DNA of 64,000 nucleotides from Gemmatimonadota bacterium (GTDB taxonomy: Bacteria > Gemmatimonadota > Gemmatimonadetes > Gemmatimonadales > GWC2-71-9), in contig QHTZ01000078.1 in NCBI GenBank assembly GCA_003221005.1, forward strand, positions 1-64,000, read 5' to 3'. Position 1 is the stretch's first letter; each line of letters opens with the position of its first letter. Under the pieces are notes generated by a model. That model made no database searches and was not told the DNA's origin. It saw only the letters and a list, made by a program, of their open reading frames with translations. The position numbers and the translations under genes were made by a program. This document shows, piece after piece, positions 33,205-41,570 of the stretch.

Positions 33205-34221
33205 TTAGAAGACGCGCACCGCGCTGGCCTTGAAGGCGAAGATCGCCTGGCTTCCGGGTGTGAGCCCCAGATCGCGCACCGCCTCCTCGGAGATCGCCGC
33301 TACGAGCTCGACCCCGACGTCTGCCGTCACGTGTACCGCCCCCCCTCCCCTCCCTCCCCCCGCTCCCCCCGCTCCGTCTTGCCGCTCGAGCCGCGTCACG
33401 CGGCCCGCGAAGACGTTGCGGGCCGACGACGGCGTCGGCTGCTTGCTCACGAAGATGTCGGTAGGGGACACGGCGAGGATGGCGGGGCCCGATTTGTCGG
33501 TGAGGACCGCGATCGCGATCGGCCCCACGGGCACGTGCTTAAGCACGCCGGCGGGCGTGGCAGGCAAGTCCACGCGGAACAGGTTCTCGGGTGTCACAGG
33601 CGAGAGCCGGCCCTCCGCCAGCGCCCGGATGTCGTCGGCCCAGCGATAGGCGTCTTCCAGCTGGTGCGAGGCGAGGCAGATCGCGAAGGGTCGGCGCCGG
33701 CGCTCCTCCGCGAGTGCGCGATACAGCGTGGCCGCGGCCGCGCGATCGGCCGAGCTCACCGGCTCGTCGAGCAGCAAGAACTTGGGCTCGACCGCGAGCG
33801 CCCGCGCGACTGCCACGCGCTGTACCTCGCCGTCCGACAGGTCGTGGGCCCGTCGTGCGAGCAGCGGCGCGATGCCGAGCAGCTCGGCCACCTCGTGCAC
33901 TTTCCTGTGGACCGCGGGGTGTCTCATCCCTCTCACCCGCAACCCATATCCCAGATTGTCGAGCGTGGTGCCGCGGAACAGGACCGGCCGCTGCTCGACC
34001 AGCGTGACGTGCCGGCGGGCGCCCGATGGGGGGCGGCCGTCCACGAGCACCGTGCCCTCGGTCGGTCGCTCGAGCAACGCGAGGATCCTGAGTAGCGTGC
34101 TCTTGCCGGACCCGTTGTGCCCCACGATCGCGAGCCGCGCGTCCGGGGCCACGCGGAACCCGTCAAGCTCGAGCACAAGGCGGTCGCCGTACCGGTGGCG
34201 CACGCCGCGCAACTCAAGCAT
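33205..34221 (-). CDS. ABC transporter ATPase with TOBE domain, tungstate/molybdate type
   Basis: A 338-residue ATPase. Walker A is GHNGSGKST (about residue 34), the signature is LSDGEVQR, and Walker B is FLLLDEPVSS. The C-terminal part (from about residue 230) is a TOBE/mop-like domain (SARNVFAGRVTRLE, then GVELVAAISEEAVRDLGLTPG) that senses oxyanion. It resembles TupC and ModC/WtpC subunits. A Gly-rich linker (GAGGAGGGRGGG) inside the TOBE domain is encoded by a C-rich heptamer-like run. The start overlaps the permease stop by 8 nt. Confidence 0.87.
   Translation of the reverse strand: MLELRGVRHRYGDRLVLELDGFRVAPDARLAIVGHNGSGKSTLLRILALLERPTEGTVLVDGRPPSGARRHVTLVEQRPVLFRGTTLDNLGYGLRVRGMRHPAVHRKVHEVAELLGIAPLLARRAHDLSDGEVQRVAVARALAVEPKFLLLDEPVSSADRAAAATLYRALAEERRRRPFAICLASHQLEDAYRWADDIRALAEGRLSPVTPENLFRVDLPATPAGVLKHVPVGPIAIAVLTDKSGPAILAVSPTDIFVSKQPTPSSARNVFAGRVTRLERQDGAGGAGGGRGGGAVHVTADVGVELVAAISEEAVRDLGLTPGSQAIFAFKASAVRVF
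33341..33375. repeat. C-rich heptamer-like run inside the ABC ATPase gene
   Basis: A stretch of about five loosely repeated 7-nt units of the type ccctccc/gctcccc. It is read as a Gly-rich insertion in the TOBE domain. Less regular than the other arrays. Confidence 0.5.
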
Positions 34222-34827
34222 GACCCCCTCCTCGGCCCTGAAGCAGCTGCAGTCCCACGTTCACGACGAGCGCGAGCACGATGAGGATGATCCCGAGGGC
34301 GAGGGCGAGGCCGAACTCTCCTTGGGACGTGTACAGCGCGACCGCGGTCGTCAGCGTGCGAGTGGACCCCCGGATGTTGCCGCCAACCATCATCGCGGCG
34401 CCGACCTCCGCCACCGTCTGCCCGAACGCCGCCGTGAGGACGGCCGCAAGCGCGAACCGTGCCTCGCGCGCCACCGTCCACGCGGTGCGCCACGGTCCTG
34501 CCCCGAGCGTCTGCGCGGTCCGCCGGATGCGGGGGTCCACGCCCTGTACGGCCGCCGCGGAGAGCGCCGCGGCGACGGGGAAGGCGAGCAGCACGTCGCC
34601 GATCATGTGGGGAAGGCGAGCGCCGTGTTCACGACGGTGAGTGCAGCGCGCCGGCCCCAGAACGGCCGCGTCGCGAGCACGAACCCCAGGGGAATCCCCG
34701 CGGCGCAAGCGATGGCCGTGGCGATGAGCGCAATCTTCGTGGTGAGCAGCGCGACGCCGTAGACCTCCGCGTCGCCCGAGAAGAGAAGAGCGAGAGCCCG
34801 GTGCAGCCCGTCCGCTAGAAAGTCCAT
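34214..34827 (-). pseudogene. tupB-like tungstate ABC permease, internally deleted and frameshifted
   Basis: The N-terminal part (from ATG 34827) reads MDFLADGLHRALALLFSGD and runs through two helices to NTALAFPT, where the frame ends at a TGA (34603). The C-terminal part continues in another frame with MIGDVLLAFPVAAAL, RIRRTAQTLGA and VGAAMMVGGNIRGSTRTL to the stop at 34214. Compared with TupB proteins about 27 residues (the usual VVVGLLxYLLLSRSGPLG helix region) are missing and the frame changes, so the lesion is more than a one-base error. No substrate-binding protein (TupA) gene is adjacent. Confidence 0.8.
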
Positions 34828-35555
34828 CCCACGGCGAGGTTGATCCAGGGGTGGCTGGTCCACTGCTTGAGGTTGTCGTCGAGCGACAGGACGGGGTTGC
34901 AGCCGGTCGTGCACTGCGTGGGTGGCACGCGGTATTCGAGCGGGTAGCTGAGTCTCCAGTAAAGCAGTTCGGCGCCCGCGCGCAGCGACAGCCGTCGCGC
35001 GGGATACCAGCGGAGCTCGGCCTCCGGGCCGAGCGTGAGCTTGGCCTTGAAGTCGTACTGGCTGGGATCCCCCGGCGCGGGTCCCGCGTAGGCCACGCCG
35101 GCCGAGACGCCGATCTCCGGGGCGAACCCGTGCCACGTCTTCCCGCCCATCAAGCGCAGGTGGAGGCCAGCATCGATCAGCGCGACGGTGTTGTCCACCG
35201 GGCCGGAGGTGCGGGACGCGGAGTCCTTCGTGGGGTCCACGATGTAACGCGTCGTCAGCGCACCGGCGGCGCCAAGGATCGCGACCAGGTTCCGGCCGAG
35301 GGGCCGCTCATAGCGGATCCCGAAGACGTTGCCGTCGGACGGACCGACGCCGACCATGCCCCGGCTCCCGCCCAGGTAGCCGAAACTGAAGACGAAGCTG
35401 CCGCCGATCTTGAGGTCCCGGAACGGCGAGCGGTCGGGGGGGTGGCCGACCTGTGCGGCGCAGTCGTTCCACGACGCCACCACGCCAAGCCACGCGAGAG
35501 CGGCGACAGTGGCTGCAGTCCGGGTAAGTCGTGCAACGTGGCGTCGTGGCGTCAT
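34815..35555 (-). CDS. Predicted outer-membrane beta-barrel protein
   Basis: A 246-residue protein with a Sec signal peptide (TAATVAALAWLGVVASWNDCAAQ) and strand-like repeats ending in a C-terminal aromatic motif (HPWINLAVGWTF), the usual signal for outer-membrane assembly. Internal strands include GSFVFSFGYLGGSRGMVGVG and LSLRAGAELLYWRLSYPLEY. Not assigned to a named family. The start overlaps the gpmI stop (ATGA) and the stop overlaps the permease start by 13 nt. Confidence 0.7.
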   Translation of the reverse strand: MTPRRHVARLTRTAATVAALAWLGVVASWNDCAAQVGHPPDRSPFRDLKIGGSFVFSFGYLGGSRGMVGVGPSDGNVFGIRYERPLGRNLVAILGAAGALTTRYIVDPTKDSASRTSGPVDNTVALIDAGLHLRLMGGKTWHGFAPEIGVSAGVAYAGPAPGDPSQYDFKAKLTLGPEAELRWYPARRLSLRAGAELLYWRLSYPLEYRVPPTQCTTGCNPVLSLDDNLKQWTSHPWINLAVGWTF

Positions 35556-37099
35556 GCGTCCTCTCTGAGATCCCGCCCCGTCATCTGCGGCGGCCGCTCG
35601 ATGCCCAGCAGCGCGAGCAGTGTGGGCCCGACGTCACATAACGCGCCGCCGTGACGCAGCGGGCCCCGCACGCCGTCGCCCACGATCACCAGCGGCACCG
35701 GGTTGGTGGTGTGCGCCGTGTGTGGGCCGTCCGTCGCGGGGTCGATCATCAGCTCGCAATTGCCGTGGTCGGCCGTGACCAGCACGGGGACGCGCTGGCG
35801 TTCCGCGCTCTGCAACACGCGGGCGAGGCAGCGGTCCACCGTCTCCACCGCTTTCACGGCCGCGCTTAGTACCCCCGAGTGCCCCACCATGTCCCCGTTG
35901 GCGTAGTTGCAGAGGATGAAGTCGTGTTCCCCCGCGTCAATCGCCTTGCACAGTACATCGGTCACGCCGGCGGCGCTCATCTCCGGCATCAGATCGTACG
36001 TGGCTACCTTCGGCGACGGTACGAGCAGGCGCTCTTCCCCGGGATACGGGGGCTCGAATCCGCCGTTGAAGAAGTACGTCACATGGGCGTATTTCTCCGT
36101 CTCCGCCGTCCGGAACATAGTCATCCCGTGCGCCGAGAGCACCTCGGCCAGGATGTGCGAGAGGACGACCGGCGCGAACGCGGACGGGAAGGGGAAGGTC
36201 TCGTCGTACTGGGTCATCGTGACGAGCGCGACCAGCGGCCGGTCGCTCACGTCGAAGCCGTCGAACCCCTCCACGGCGAGCGCGCGCACGATCTGGCGCA
36301 TGCGGTCGGCCCGGAAGTTGACGCAGAACACCCCGTCCCCGCTACGGATGCGCGGCGTGCCGGTGATCACGCGCGGCTTCACGAACTCGTCGGTCTCCCC
36401 GGCTTCGTAGGCCTGGCGAACCGCCGCTACGGGATCGGGCACAGCCGCCCCGATGCCGCGCACCATCGCGTCGTAGGCCACCTTGGTGCGCTCCCACCGC
36501 TTGTCCCGGTCCATGGCGTAATACCGCCCGACAACGGTGGACACCACACTCTTCCCTCGTCCGTCACTCGTCCCCAGCTGCTCGACCAGGTCCTCCATGA
36601 ACCCGAGCCCCGACTGCGGTGCGGTGTCCCGGCCGTCGAGCCAGGCGTGGACGGCCACCGGCAGGTCGTGCTGCCGCCCCAGCTCGAGGGCAGCGGCGAG
36701 GTGCATGTCCAGGGCGTGCACGCCGCCCGTGCCAATGAGCCCGAGCAGGTGCAGCGTGCCGCCGGTCTGCTTCACGGCGCGGCACAGGTTGGTGAGCGGC
36801 GGCAACCGGAAGAACTCGCCGGAATCGATCGCGTGCGAAATCCGCACGATGTCCTGAGGCACGACGCGCCCGGCTCCGAGATTCAGGTGCCCGACCTCGC
36901 TGTTCCCGATGAGGCCTTCGGGGAGTCCGACGGCGAGGCCCGACGCGGCGAGCAGCGTGCGTGGGGCGCGCGCCCACAGGCGGTGCCAGGTCGGCGTCTC
37001 ACCTAGCTCGATCGCATTGCCTTCACGGCCGGGGCGAAAGCCCCAGCCGTCGAGGACGATCAGGACGACCGGGGTGCGCTGCCCGCGCCGCTTCGCCAT
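35552..37099 (-). CDS. gpmI: 2,3-bisphosphoglycerate-independent phosphoglycerate mutase
   Basis: A 515-residue glycolytic enzyme of the alkaline phosphatase superfamily that needs Mn2+. VLIVLDGWGFR supplies a metal Asp, GNSEVGHLNLGAGR contains the phosphorylated serine (Ser67), and the C-terminal TADHGNCELM completes the metal site. Length is normal. It is the first gene of the long minus-strand run, although functionally unrelated to the Mo/W genes behind it. Its ATG lies 10 nt from the ATG of the divergent SH3-like gene. Confidence 0.95.
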   Translation of the reverse strand: MAKRRGQRTPVVLIVLDGWGFRPGREGNAIELGETPTWHRLWARAPRTLLAASGLAVGLPEGLIGNSEVGHLNLGAGRVVPQDIVRISHAIDSGEFFRLPPLTNLCRAVKQTGGTLHLLGLIGTGGVHALDMHLAAALELGRQHDLPVAVHAWLDGRDTAPQSGLGFMEDLVEQLGTSDGRGKSVVSTVVGRYYAMDRDKRWERTKVAYDAMVRGIGAAVPDPVAAVRQAYEAGETDEFVKPRVITGTPRIRSGDGVFCVNFRADRMRQIVRALAVEGFDGFDVSDRPLVALVTMTQYDETFPFPSAFAPVVLSHILAEVLSAHGMTMFRTAETEKYAHVTYFFNGGFEPPYPGEERLLVPSPKVATYDLMPEMSAAGVTDVLCKAIDAGEHDFILCNYANGDMVGHSGVLSAAVKAVETVDRCLARVLQSAERQRVPVLVTADHGNCELMIDPATDGPHTAHTTNPVPLVIVGDGVRGPLRHGGALCDVGPTLLALLGIERPPQMTGRDLREDA

Positions 37100-37109
37100 A
37101 TTGAGGGGG

Positions 37110-38159
37110 ATGCAATCTAGCCAAGCCCTTCGCGCTCTTCCAGTTGTGCTGTGCCTCGCCGTGCCGCCGGCCCCTCCCGACTCCCTCGTCGCGCAAGCGC
37201 GCTATCGCGTCACCGGGGATGGGGAGTGGTTCTACCAGCAGCAGGGCGGGAAACGGCTGGTGCGCCTCCCGCCGGGCACCGAGCTGGTCGGGACAGGCGG
37301 TGAGAGTCAGGGTGACTGGCAGGCGGTGACGCTCGAGGGCTGGATCTTCGTGTCGTCCGTCGGCCCGACGCCCCGCCCGGGCTTCGACCTCGCGGTCACG
37401 CGCGCGCCCGACGAAAACCTGCGCGCAGCGCCCGGCGGAGCGCTAGTCGTGAAGCTGCCGCAGGGCTTTGCACTCTCCCGCATCAGCGAGGAGCGCAGCT
37501 GGGTCCACGCGCAGCGCGCCGGCTGGATGCCGCGCGGCTCCCTGGAGCCGGTGGAGGCGACCGTGGGTGCGCGCGCCGGGGCTTCCGACACCGGAAGGGG
37601 TAGACCCACCCCGGGGCGTAGCCCCGGGGACTCCGGCGCCGTGGACAGTTCCCGCGCCCAGCCGGCACGCCGCACCGCGCTGTACCGCGCTCCGGAGGGG
37701 CCGCAGGCCGGGATGATCACGGCCTTGACGCCGATGCGCGTGCTCTCCCGGTCGGGGGACTGGACGCGCGTGCAGTTCGAGGGCTGGGTGAAGTCGGCGG
37801 ACCTCGAGGTTGCGCCCGCGGGGGTGCTGGTGGGCGTGAGCGCAGCGGAGCTGCGCACCGATCCCGAGCGCTACATCGGGCAGATGCTGCGGTGGAGGCT
37901 GCAGTTCATCGCCCTCGAGCGAGCCGACGAGCTGCGCCCGGAGATGCCGGCCGGCGCCACGTACCTGCTCGCCCGTGGGCCGCTGCCCGAGCGCGGCTTC
38001 GCGTACGTCGTCGTTCCCGACTCGAAGCGCGCCTTGGTGGCGGCTCTCACCCCCCTTACGGTCATCCAGGTCACCGCCCGCGTGCGGGCCGGGCGCAGCC
38101 GCTACCTCGGCAATCCGGTGGTGGACCTGCTCTCGCTGGAGGTGCAGTCCCAGCCATGA
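37110..38159 (+). CDS. Secreted SH3-like domain protein
   Basis: About 349 residues with a probable signal peptide (LRALPVVLCLAVPPAPPDSLVAQA). Three SH3b-like segments can be seen: LVRLPPGTELVGTGGESQGDWQAVTLEGWIF, ENLRAAPGGALVVKLPQGF, and LYRAPEGPQAGMITALTPMRVLSRSGDWTRVQFEGWV. These suggest cell-wall or extracellular binding. A palindrome-encoded low-complexity linker (GRGRPTPGRSPGDSG) sits between the second and third. ATG 37110 is chosen as the first Met after the divergent gpmI start; the GAGGGGG sits too close to be an ideal ribosome site. Confidence 0.65.
   Translation: MQSSQALRALPVVLCLAVPPAPPDSLVAQARYRVTGDGEWFYQQQGGKRLVRLPPGTELVGTGGESQGDWQAVTLEGWIFVSSVGPTPRPGFDLAVTRAPDENLRAAPGGALVVKLPQGFALSRISEERSWVHAQRAGWMPRGSLEPVEATVGARAGASDTGRGRPTPGRSPGDSGAVDSSRAQPARRTALYRAPEGPQAGMITALTPMRVLSRSGDWTRVQFEGWVKSADLEVAPAGVLVGVSAAELRTDPERYIGQMLRWRLQFIALERADELRPEMPAGATYLLARGPLPERGFAYVVVPDSKRALVAALTPLTVIQVTARVRAGRSRYLGNPVVDLLSLEVQSQP
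37609..37629. repeat. GC-rich palindrome inside the SH3-like gene
   Basis: CCCCGGGGC-gta-GCCCCGGGG, a 9-bp perfect stem with a 3-nt loop, preceded by GGGGTAGACCCACCCC, a second small inverted repeat. It is read in frame as part of a Pro/Gly/Ser linker between SH3-like domains. A REP-like insertion is likely. Confidence 0.75.
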
Positions 38160-38491
38160 ACGAGATCCTGCTGGAGCGGCTCCGGCGCAAGCTGGAGGCG
38201 CTCCCCGACGAGAAGGCGTACCAGGTACTGGACTACATCGAGTTCCTCGAATCGAAGTACGCGGAGCGGCCCGCCGGCGCCCCCGGGTTCCAGAAGGTGG
38301 CGGAGAGCCTCGAGGACACGTTGCGCGCCGGTCGCGTGCCGGTCTCGATGATCACGGGGACGATGGACGCCGTGGCCAAGGCGGGGAAGTTTCTCGAGCG
38401 CGTCGCGGCCGCCGGGAAAGCGGCGGTGGATGAGGCGACGCACAAGCCGGCGGAGCCGCCGCCGGTTGAGGAACGGCAGCCGCCCGGATAA
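38156..38491 (+). CDS. DUF2281-like small protein
   Basis: A 111-residue protein from ATG 38156, overlapping the SH3 stop (ATGA). The N-terminus [27 protein letters not shown] matches DUF2281, a short helical segment often seen in antitoxin-like or regulatory small proteins. The rest is helical and charged with a Pro-rich tail ([16 protein letters not shown]). No toxin gene is adjacent, so no toxin-antitoxin role is claimed. It ends 8 nt before guaB. Confidence 0.65.
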   Translation: MNEILLERLRRKLEALPDEKAYQVLDYIEFLESKYAERPAGAPGFQKVAESLEDTLRAGRVPVSMITGTMDAVAKAGKFLERVAAAGKAAVDEATHKPAEPPPVEERQPPG

Positions 38492-38499
38492 CTTTCGCC

Positions 38500-39957
38500 A
38501 TGGGAACCTTCCGTCCGGGCGTCGCCCTCACGTTCGACGACGTGCTGCTGGTCCCGCGGCACGCGAGCGTGCATCCGCGCGACGTGGACGTCCGCAGTCG
38601 CTTCACCCGCCAGATTCCGCTCAACATCCCGCTCGTCTCGGCCGCGATGGACACCGTGACCGAGGCCGACATGGCCGTCGCTATGGCGCGCGAAGGCGGC
38701 GTGGGCGTGATCCACAAGAACATGCCGATCGACCGCCAGGCCGCCGAGGTGGATCGCGTCAAACGGAGCGAGTCGGGGATGATCCTGCACCCCATCACGC
38801 TCGGACCCGACCGGCCGCTACGCGAGGCGCACCAGCTCATGACCCGGTTCAAGATCTCGGGCGTGCCGATCGTGGATGGCGCCGGGAAGCTGATCGGGAT
38901 CATCACTAATCGCGACCTCCAGTTCGAGCGCGAGCTCGACCGCCCGATCCGCGAGGCGATGACCAAGGACAACCTGATCACGGCGCCCGTGGGCACGACG
39001 CTCGAGGAGGCGGAGCGCATCCTCGGGCGCCATCGCATCGAGAAGCTGCCGGTGGTGGACGAGCGCGGCGTGCTCAAGGGTTTGATCACCGTGAAGGACA
39101 TCTTCAAGCGGCGCCAGCACCCGAACGCGAACAAGGACCAGCACGGCCGCCTGCGCGTCGCGGCGGCGGTGGGTGGCAACCGGGAGTCGCTCGCCCGCGC
39201 GCGCGCCCTGATCGACGCCGGCTGCGACGTCATCGTCGTGGACTCGGCGCACGGTCATTCGGCCGGGGTGCTCGACGCCGTGGCGTGCCTGCGCGAGGCG
39301 TTCCCCGACGCGCAGCTCGTGGCGGGCAACGTCGCCACCGAGGCGGGTGCGCGGGAGCTGGTCGAGCGCGGCGTCGACGCCGTCAAGGTGGGCGTCGGGC
39401 CCGGGTCGATCTGCACTACGCGCGTAGTGACGGGCGTGGGGGTCCCGCAGATCACCGCGATCGTGGACGCGGTGGCCGGCGCGGGCGACGTCCCGGTCGT
39501 GGCGGATGGCGGGATCAAGTACTCGGGCGACCTGGTGAAGGCCCTCGCCGCCGGCGCCTCCAGCGTGATGATGGGCTCGATGCTCGCCGGCACGGAAGAG
39601 AGCCCGGGAGAGTCGTTCCTGCTCGAGGGCCGGCGCTTCAAGGTGATCCGCGGCATGGGATCGTTGAGCGCGATGGAGGAGGGCTCCGCCGACCGCTACT
39701 TCCAGGAAGGCGAGGTGTCACCGACCAAGCTCGTACCCGAGGGGATCGAGGCGCGCGTGCCGTACAAGGGACCGGTGGCCGACGTGATCTTCCAGCTGGT
39801 GGGCGGCCTGCGCAGCGGGATGGGCTACTGCGGCGTGTGCGACGCCCCGGCCCTCCGCACCGAGACGCAGTTCATCCAGATCACCTCCGCGGGTCTGCGC
39901 GAGTCCCACCCCCACGACGTCGTCATCACGCGCGAAGCTCCCAACTACAGCTTGTAA
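38500..39957 (+). CDS. guaB: Inosine-5'-monophosphate dehydrogenase
   Basis: A 485-residue NAD-dependent enzyme that makes XMP from IMP, the committed step of guanine nucleotide synthesis. The barrel start [13 protein letters not shown] is canonical. Two CBS domains lie at about residues 95-205. The catalytic loop [17 protein letters not shown] places the active-site Cys at about 305, and the flap region [16 protein letters not shown] follows. Complete and normal in length. Confidence 0.96.
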   Translation: MGTFRPGVALTFDDVLLVPRHASVHPRDVDVRSRFTRQIPLNIPLVSAAMDTVTEADMAVAMAREGGVGVIHKNMPIDRQAAEVDRVKRSESGMILHPITLGPDRPLREAHQLMTRFKISGVPIVDGAGKLIGIITNRDLQFERELDRPIREAMTKDNLITAPVGTTLEEAERILGRHRIEKLPVVDERGVLKGLITVKDIFKRRQHPNANKDQHGRLRVAAAVGGNRESLARARALIDAGCDVIVVDSAHGHSAGVLDAVACLREAFPDAQLVAGNVATEAGARELVERGVDAVKVGVGPGSICTTRVVTGVGVPQITAIVDAVAGAGDVPVVADGGIKYSGDLVKALAAGASSVMMGSMLAGTEESPGESFLLEGRRFKVIRGMGSLSAMEEGSADRYFQEGEVSPTKLVPEGIEARVPYKGPVADVIFQLVGGLRSGMGYCGVCDAPALRTETQFIQITSAGLRESHPHDVVITREAPNYSL

Positions 39958-39969
39958 CTCAATAGCTGC

Positions 39970-39998
39970 TTGACAGGCTCCGGGGCGGGGCCTACTCT
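39970..39998 (+). promoter_or_regulatory. Sigma-70-type promoter for the first amino-acid permease
   Basis: TTGACA at 39970-39975 (exact consensus), a 17-nt spacer, TACTCT at 39993-39998. The predicted start site is near 40005, about 40 nt upstream of the permease ATG at 40047, just after guaB. This is the best promoter match I found in the window. Confidence 0.7.
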
Positions 39999-40046
39999 AG
40001 CGCGCGTTTCGAGGACCCGCAGCTTCCCCATCGCCGCGAGGCGGTC

Positions 40047-41558
40047 ATGGACCTGTTCCGACGCAAGAGCGTCACCGATCTGCAGGCCGAGGCGCTCACC
40101 GACCACAGCCTGAAGCGCGCTCTGGGCGCGCTGAACCTCACGATGCTCGGAATCGGGGCGATCATCGGGACCGGCATCTTCGTGCTCACGGGCACGGTTG
40201 CGGCGCTCAACGCCGGGCCGGCGGTCGTGCTCTCCTTCGTGCTGGCCGGCGTGGCGTCGATCTTTGCGGCGCTGTGCTACTCTGAATTCGCCTCCCTCGT
40301 GCCCATGGCGGGGAGCGCCTACACCTACGGCTACGCGACCCTCGGGGAGGTCATCGCCTGGATCATCGGGTGGGACCTGATCCTCGAGTACGCGCTCGGG
40401 GCGGTCACGGTCGCGATCGGCTGGTCGGGCTACGTGGTCTCGTTCCTGCACGATGTCGGCTTTGACGTGCCCGGCGCGCTTGCCGCGGCTCGCGGCACAG
40501 CGCTGATCGAGGTCCCCGGCGGGGGGTGGCGGGCGGTGACCGACGCGCTGTTGCAGAGTCTCACCGCGCGCGGCGTCGACCCCAACACGCTGCCGCACGT
40601 GACGGCCGTCTTCAACCTGCCGGCGGTGATCATCATCGCGATCATCACTACGCTGCTCGTTATCGGCATCAAGGAATCGGCCAACGTCAACAACGTCATC
40701 GTGTTCGTGAAGGTGGCCGTGGTGCTGCTATTCATCGTTGGGGCGGCGCACGCCATCAACCCGGCGAACTGGCATCCGTTCATGCCGCCGAACACCGGCG
40801 CCCGCGGCGAGTTCGGGTGGACTGGCGTGATGACGGGGGCGGGGATCGTGTTCTTCGCCTACATCGGCTTCGACGCCGTGAGCACCGCGGCCCAGGAGGC
40901 GAAAAACCCGCAGAAGGACATGCCGATCGGCATCATCGGCTCGCTCCTCATCTGTACGGTCCTGTACATCCTCGTGTCCGGGATCGCGACGGGCGTGGTG
41001 TCGTACAAGGAGCTCAACGTCCCCGACCCGATCGCGGTCGCAGCGGACCACGCGGGGCTCGGGTGGATGTCCACGCTCATCAAGCTGGGCGCGATCGCCG
41101 GACTCTCCTCGGTGATCCTCGTCATGTTGCTCGGGCAATCGCGCGTGTTCTATTCGATGTCGCGGGACGGCCTCCTCCCGCCATTCGTCAACAAGGTCCA
41201 CCCGAAGTTCCAGACTCCCTACATCACCTCCATCATCACCGGCATCGCTGTGGCGTTCGTGGCGTCGCTCCTGACGGTGCGCGAGGCGGGCAGCCTCGTC
41301 TCGATCGGCACGCTCCTAGCCTTCGTGATTGTCTCGGTGGGTGTGGTGTTCCTCCGGGTCCGCGAGCCGGGCCTTGTGCGCCCGTTCAAGACGCCGATCG
41401 TGTGGGCCGTGGCGCCGCTGGGAGCGGTCTCGGCGCTGTATCTCATGGTCTCGCTGCCGTGGCGCACCTGGGAGCGGTTGATCATCTGGTTCGTCTTCGG
41501 GATCGTGATCTACTTCGCGTACGGCGTGCGGAACTCGATGCTCTCGAAGCGGCCCTAG
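40047..41558 (+). CDS. APC-superfamily amino-acid permease (cationic amino-acid transporter type), copy 1
   Basis: A 503-residue carrier with about 12-14 helices. The APC signature in helix 1 is clear: LGIGAIIGTGIFVLTG. Helix 3 has YTYGYATLGEVIAWIIGWDL and helix 6 FFAYIGFDAVSTAAQEAKNPQKDMP, both typical of the CAT/YfnA group. It starts about 40 nt after a good promoter. It is a clear paralogue of the permease at 42439, and a LytTR regulator gene lies between the two. Confidence 0.9.
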   Translation: MDLFRRKSVTDLQAEALTDHSLKRALGALNLTMLGIGAIIGTGIFVLTGTVAALNAGPAVVLSFVLAGVASIFAALCYSEFASLVPMAGSAYTYGYATLGEVIAWIIGWDLILEYALGAVTVAIGWSGYVVSFLHDVGFDVPGALAAARGTALIEVPGGGWRAVTDALLQSLTARGVDPNTLPHVTAVFNLPAVIIIAIITTLLVIGIKESANVNNVIVFVKVAVVLLFIVGAAHAINPANWHPFMPPNTGARGEFGWTGVMTGAGIVFFAYIGFDAVSTAAQEAKNPQKDMPIGIIGSLLICTVLYILVSGIATGVVSYKELNVPDPIAVAADHAGLGWMSTLIKLGAIAGLSSVILVMLLGQSRVFYSMSRDGLLPPFVNKVHPKFQTPYITSIITGIAVAFVASLLTVREAGSLVSIGTLLAFVIVSVGVVFLRVREPGLVRPFKTPIVWAVAPLGAVSALYLMVSLPWRTWERLIIWFVFGIVIYFAYGVRNSMLSKRP

Positions 41559-41570
41559 GGTCGCCGGGCC

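Noticed and set aside
34603-34640. Deletion in the permease gene by recombination between the two ctcgccttcccc copies
   Set aside because: Both copies are still present on either side of the ATGATCGG segment, so this repeat pair did not recombine; the junction must have another cause.
38156-38491. Antitoxin of a toxin-antitoxin pair (DUF2281-like start)
   Set aside because: No toxin gene is adjacent; the neighbours are an SH3-like protein and guaB.
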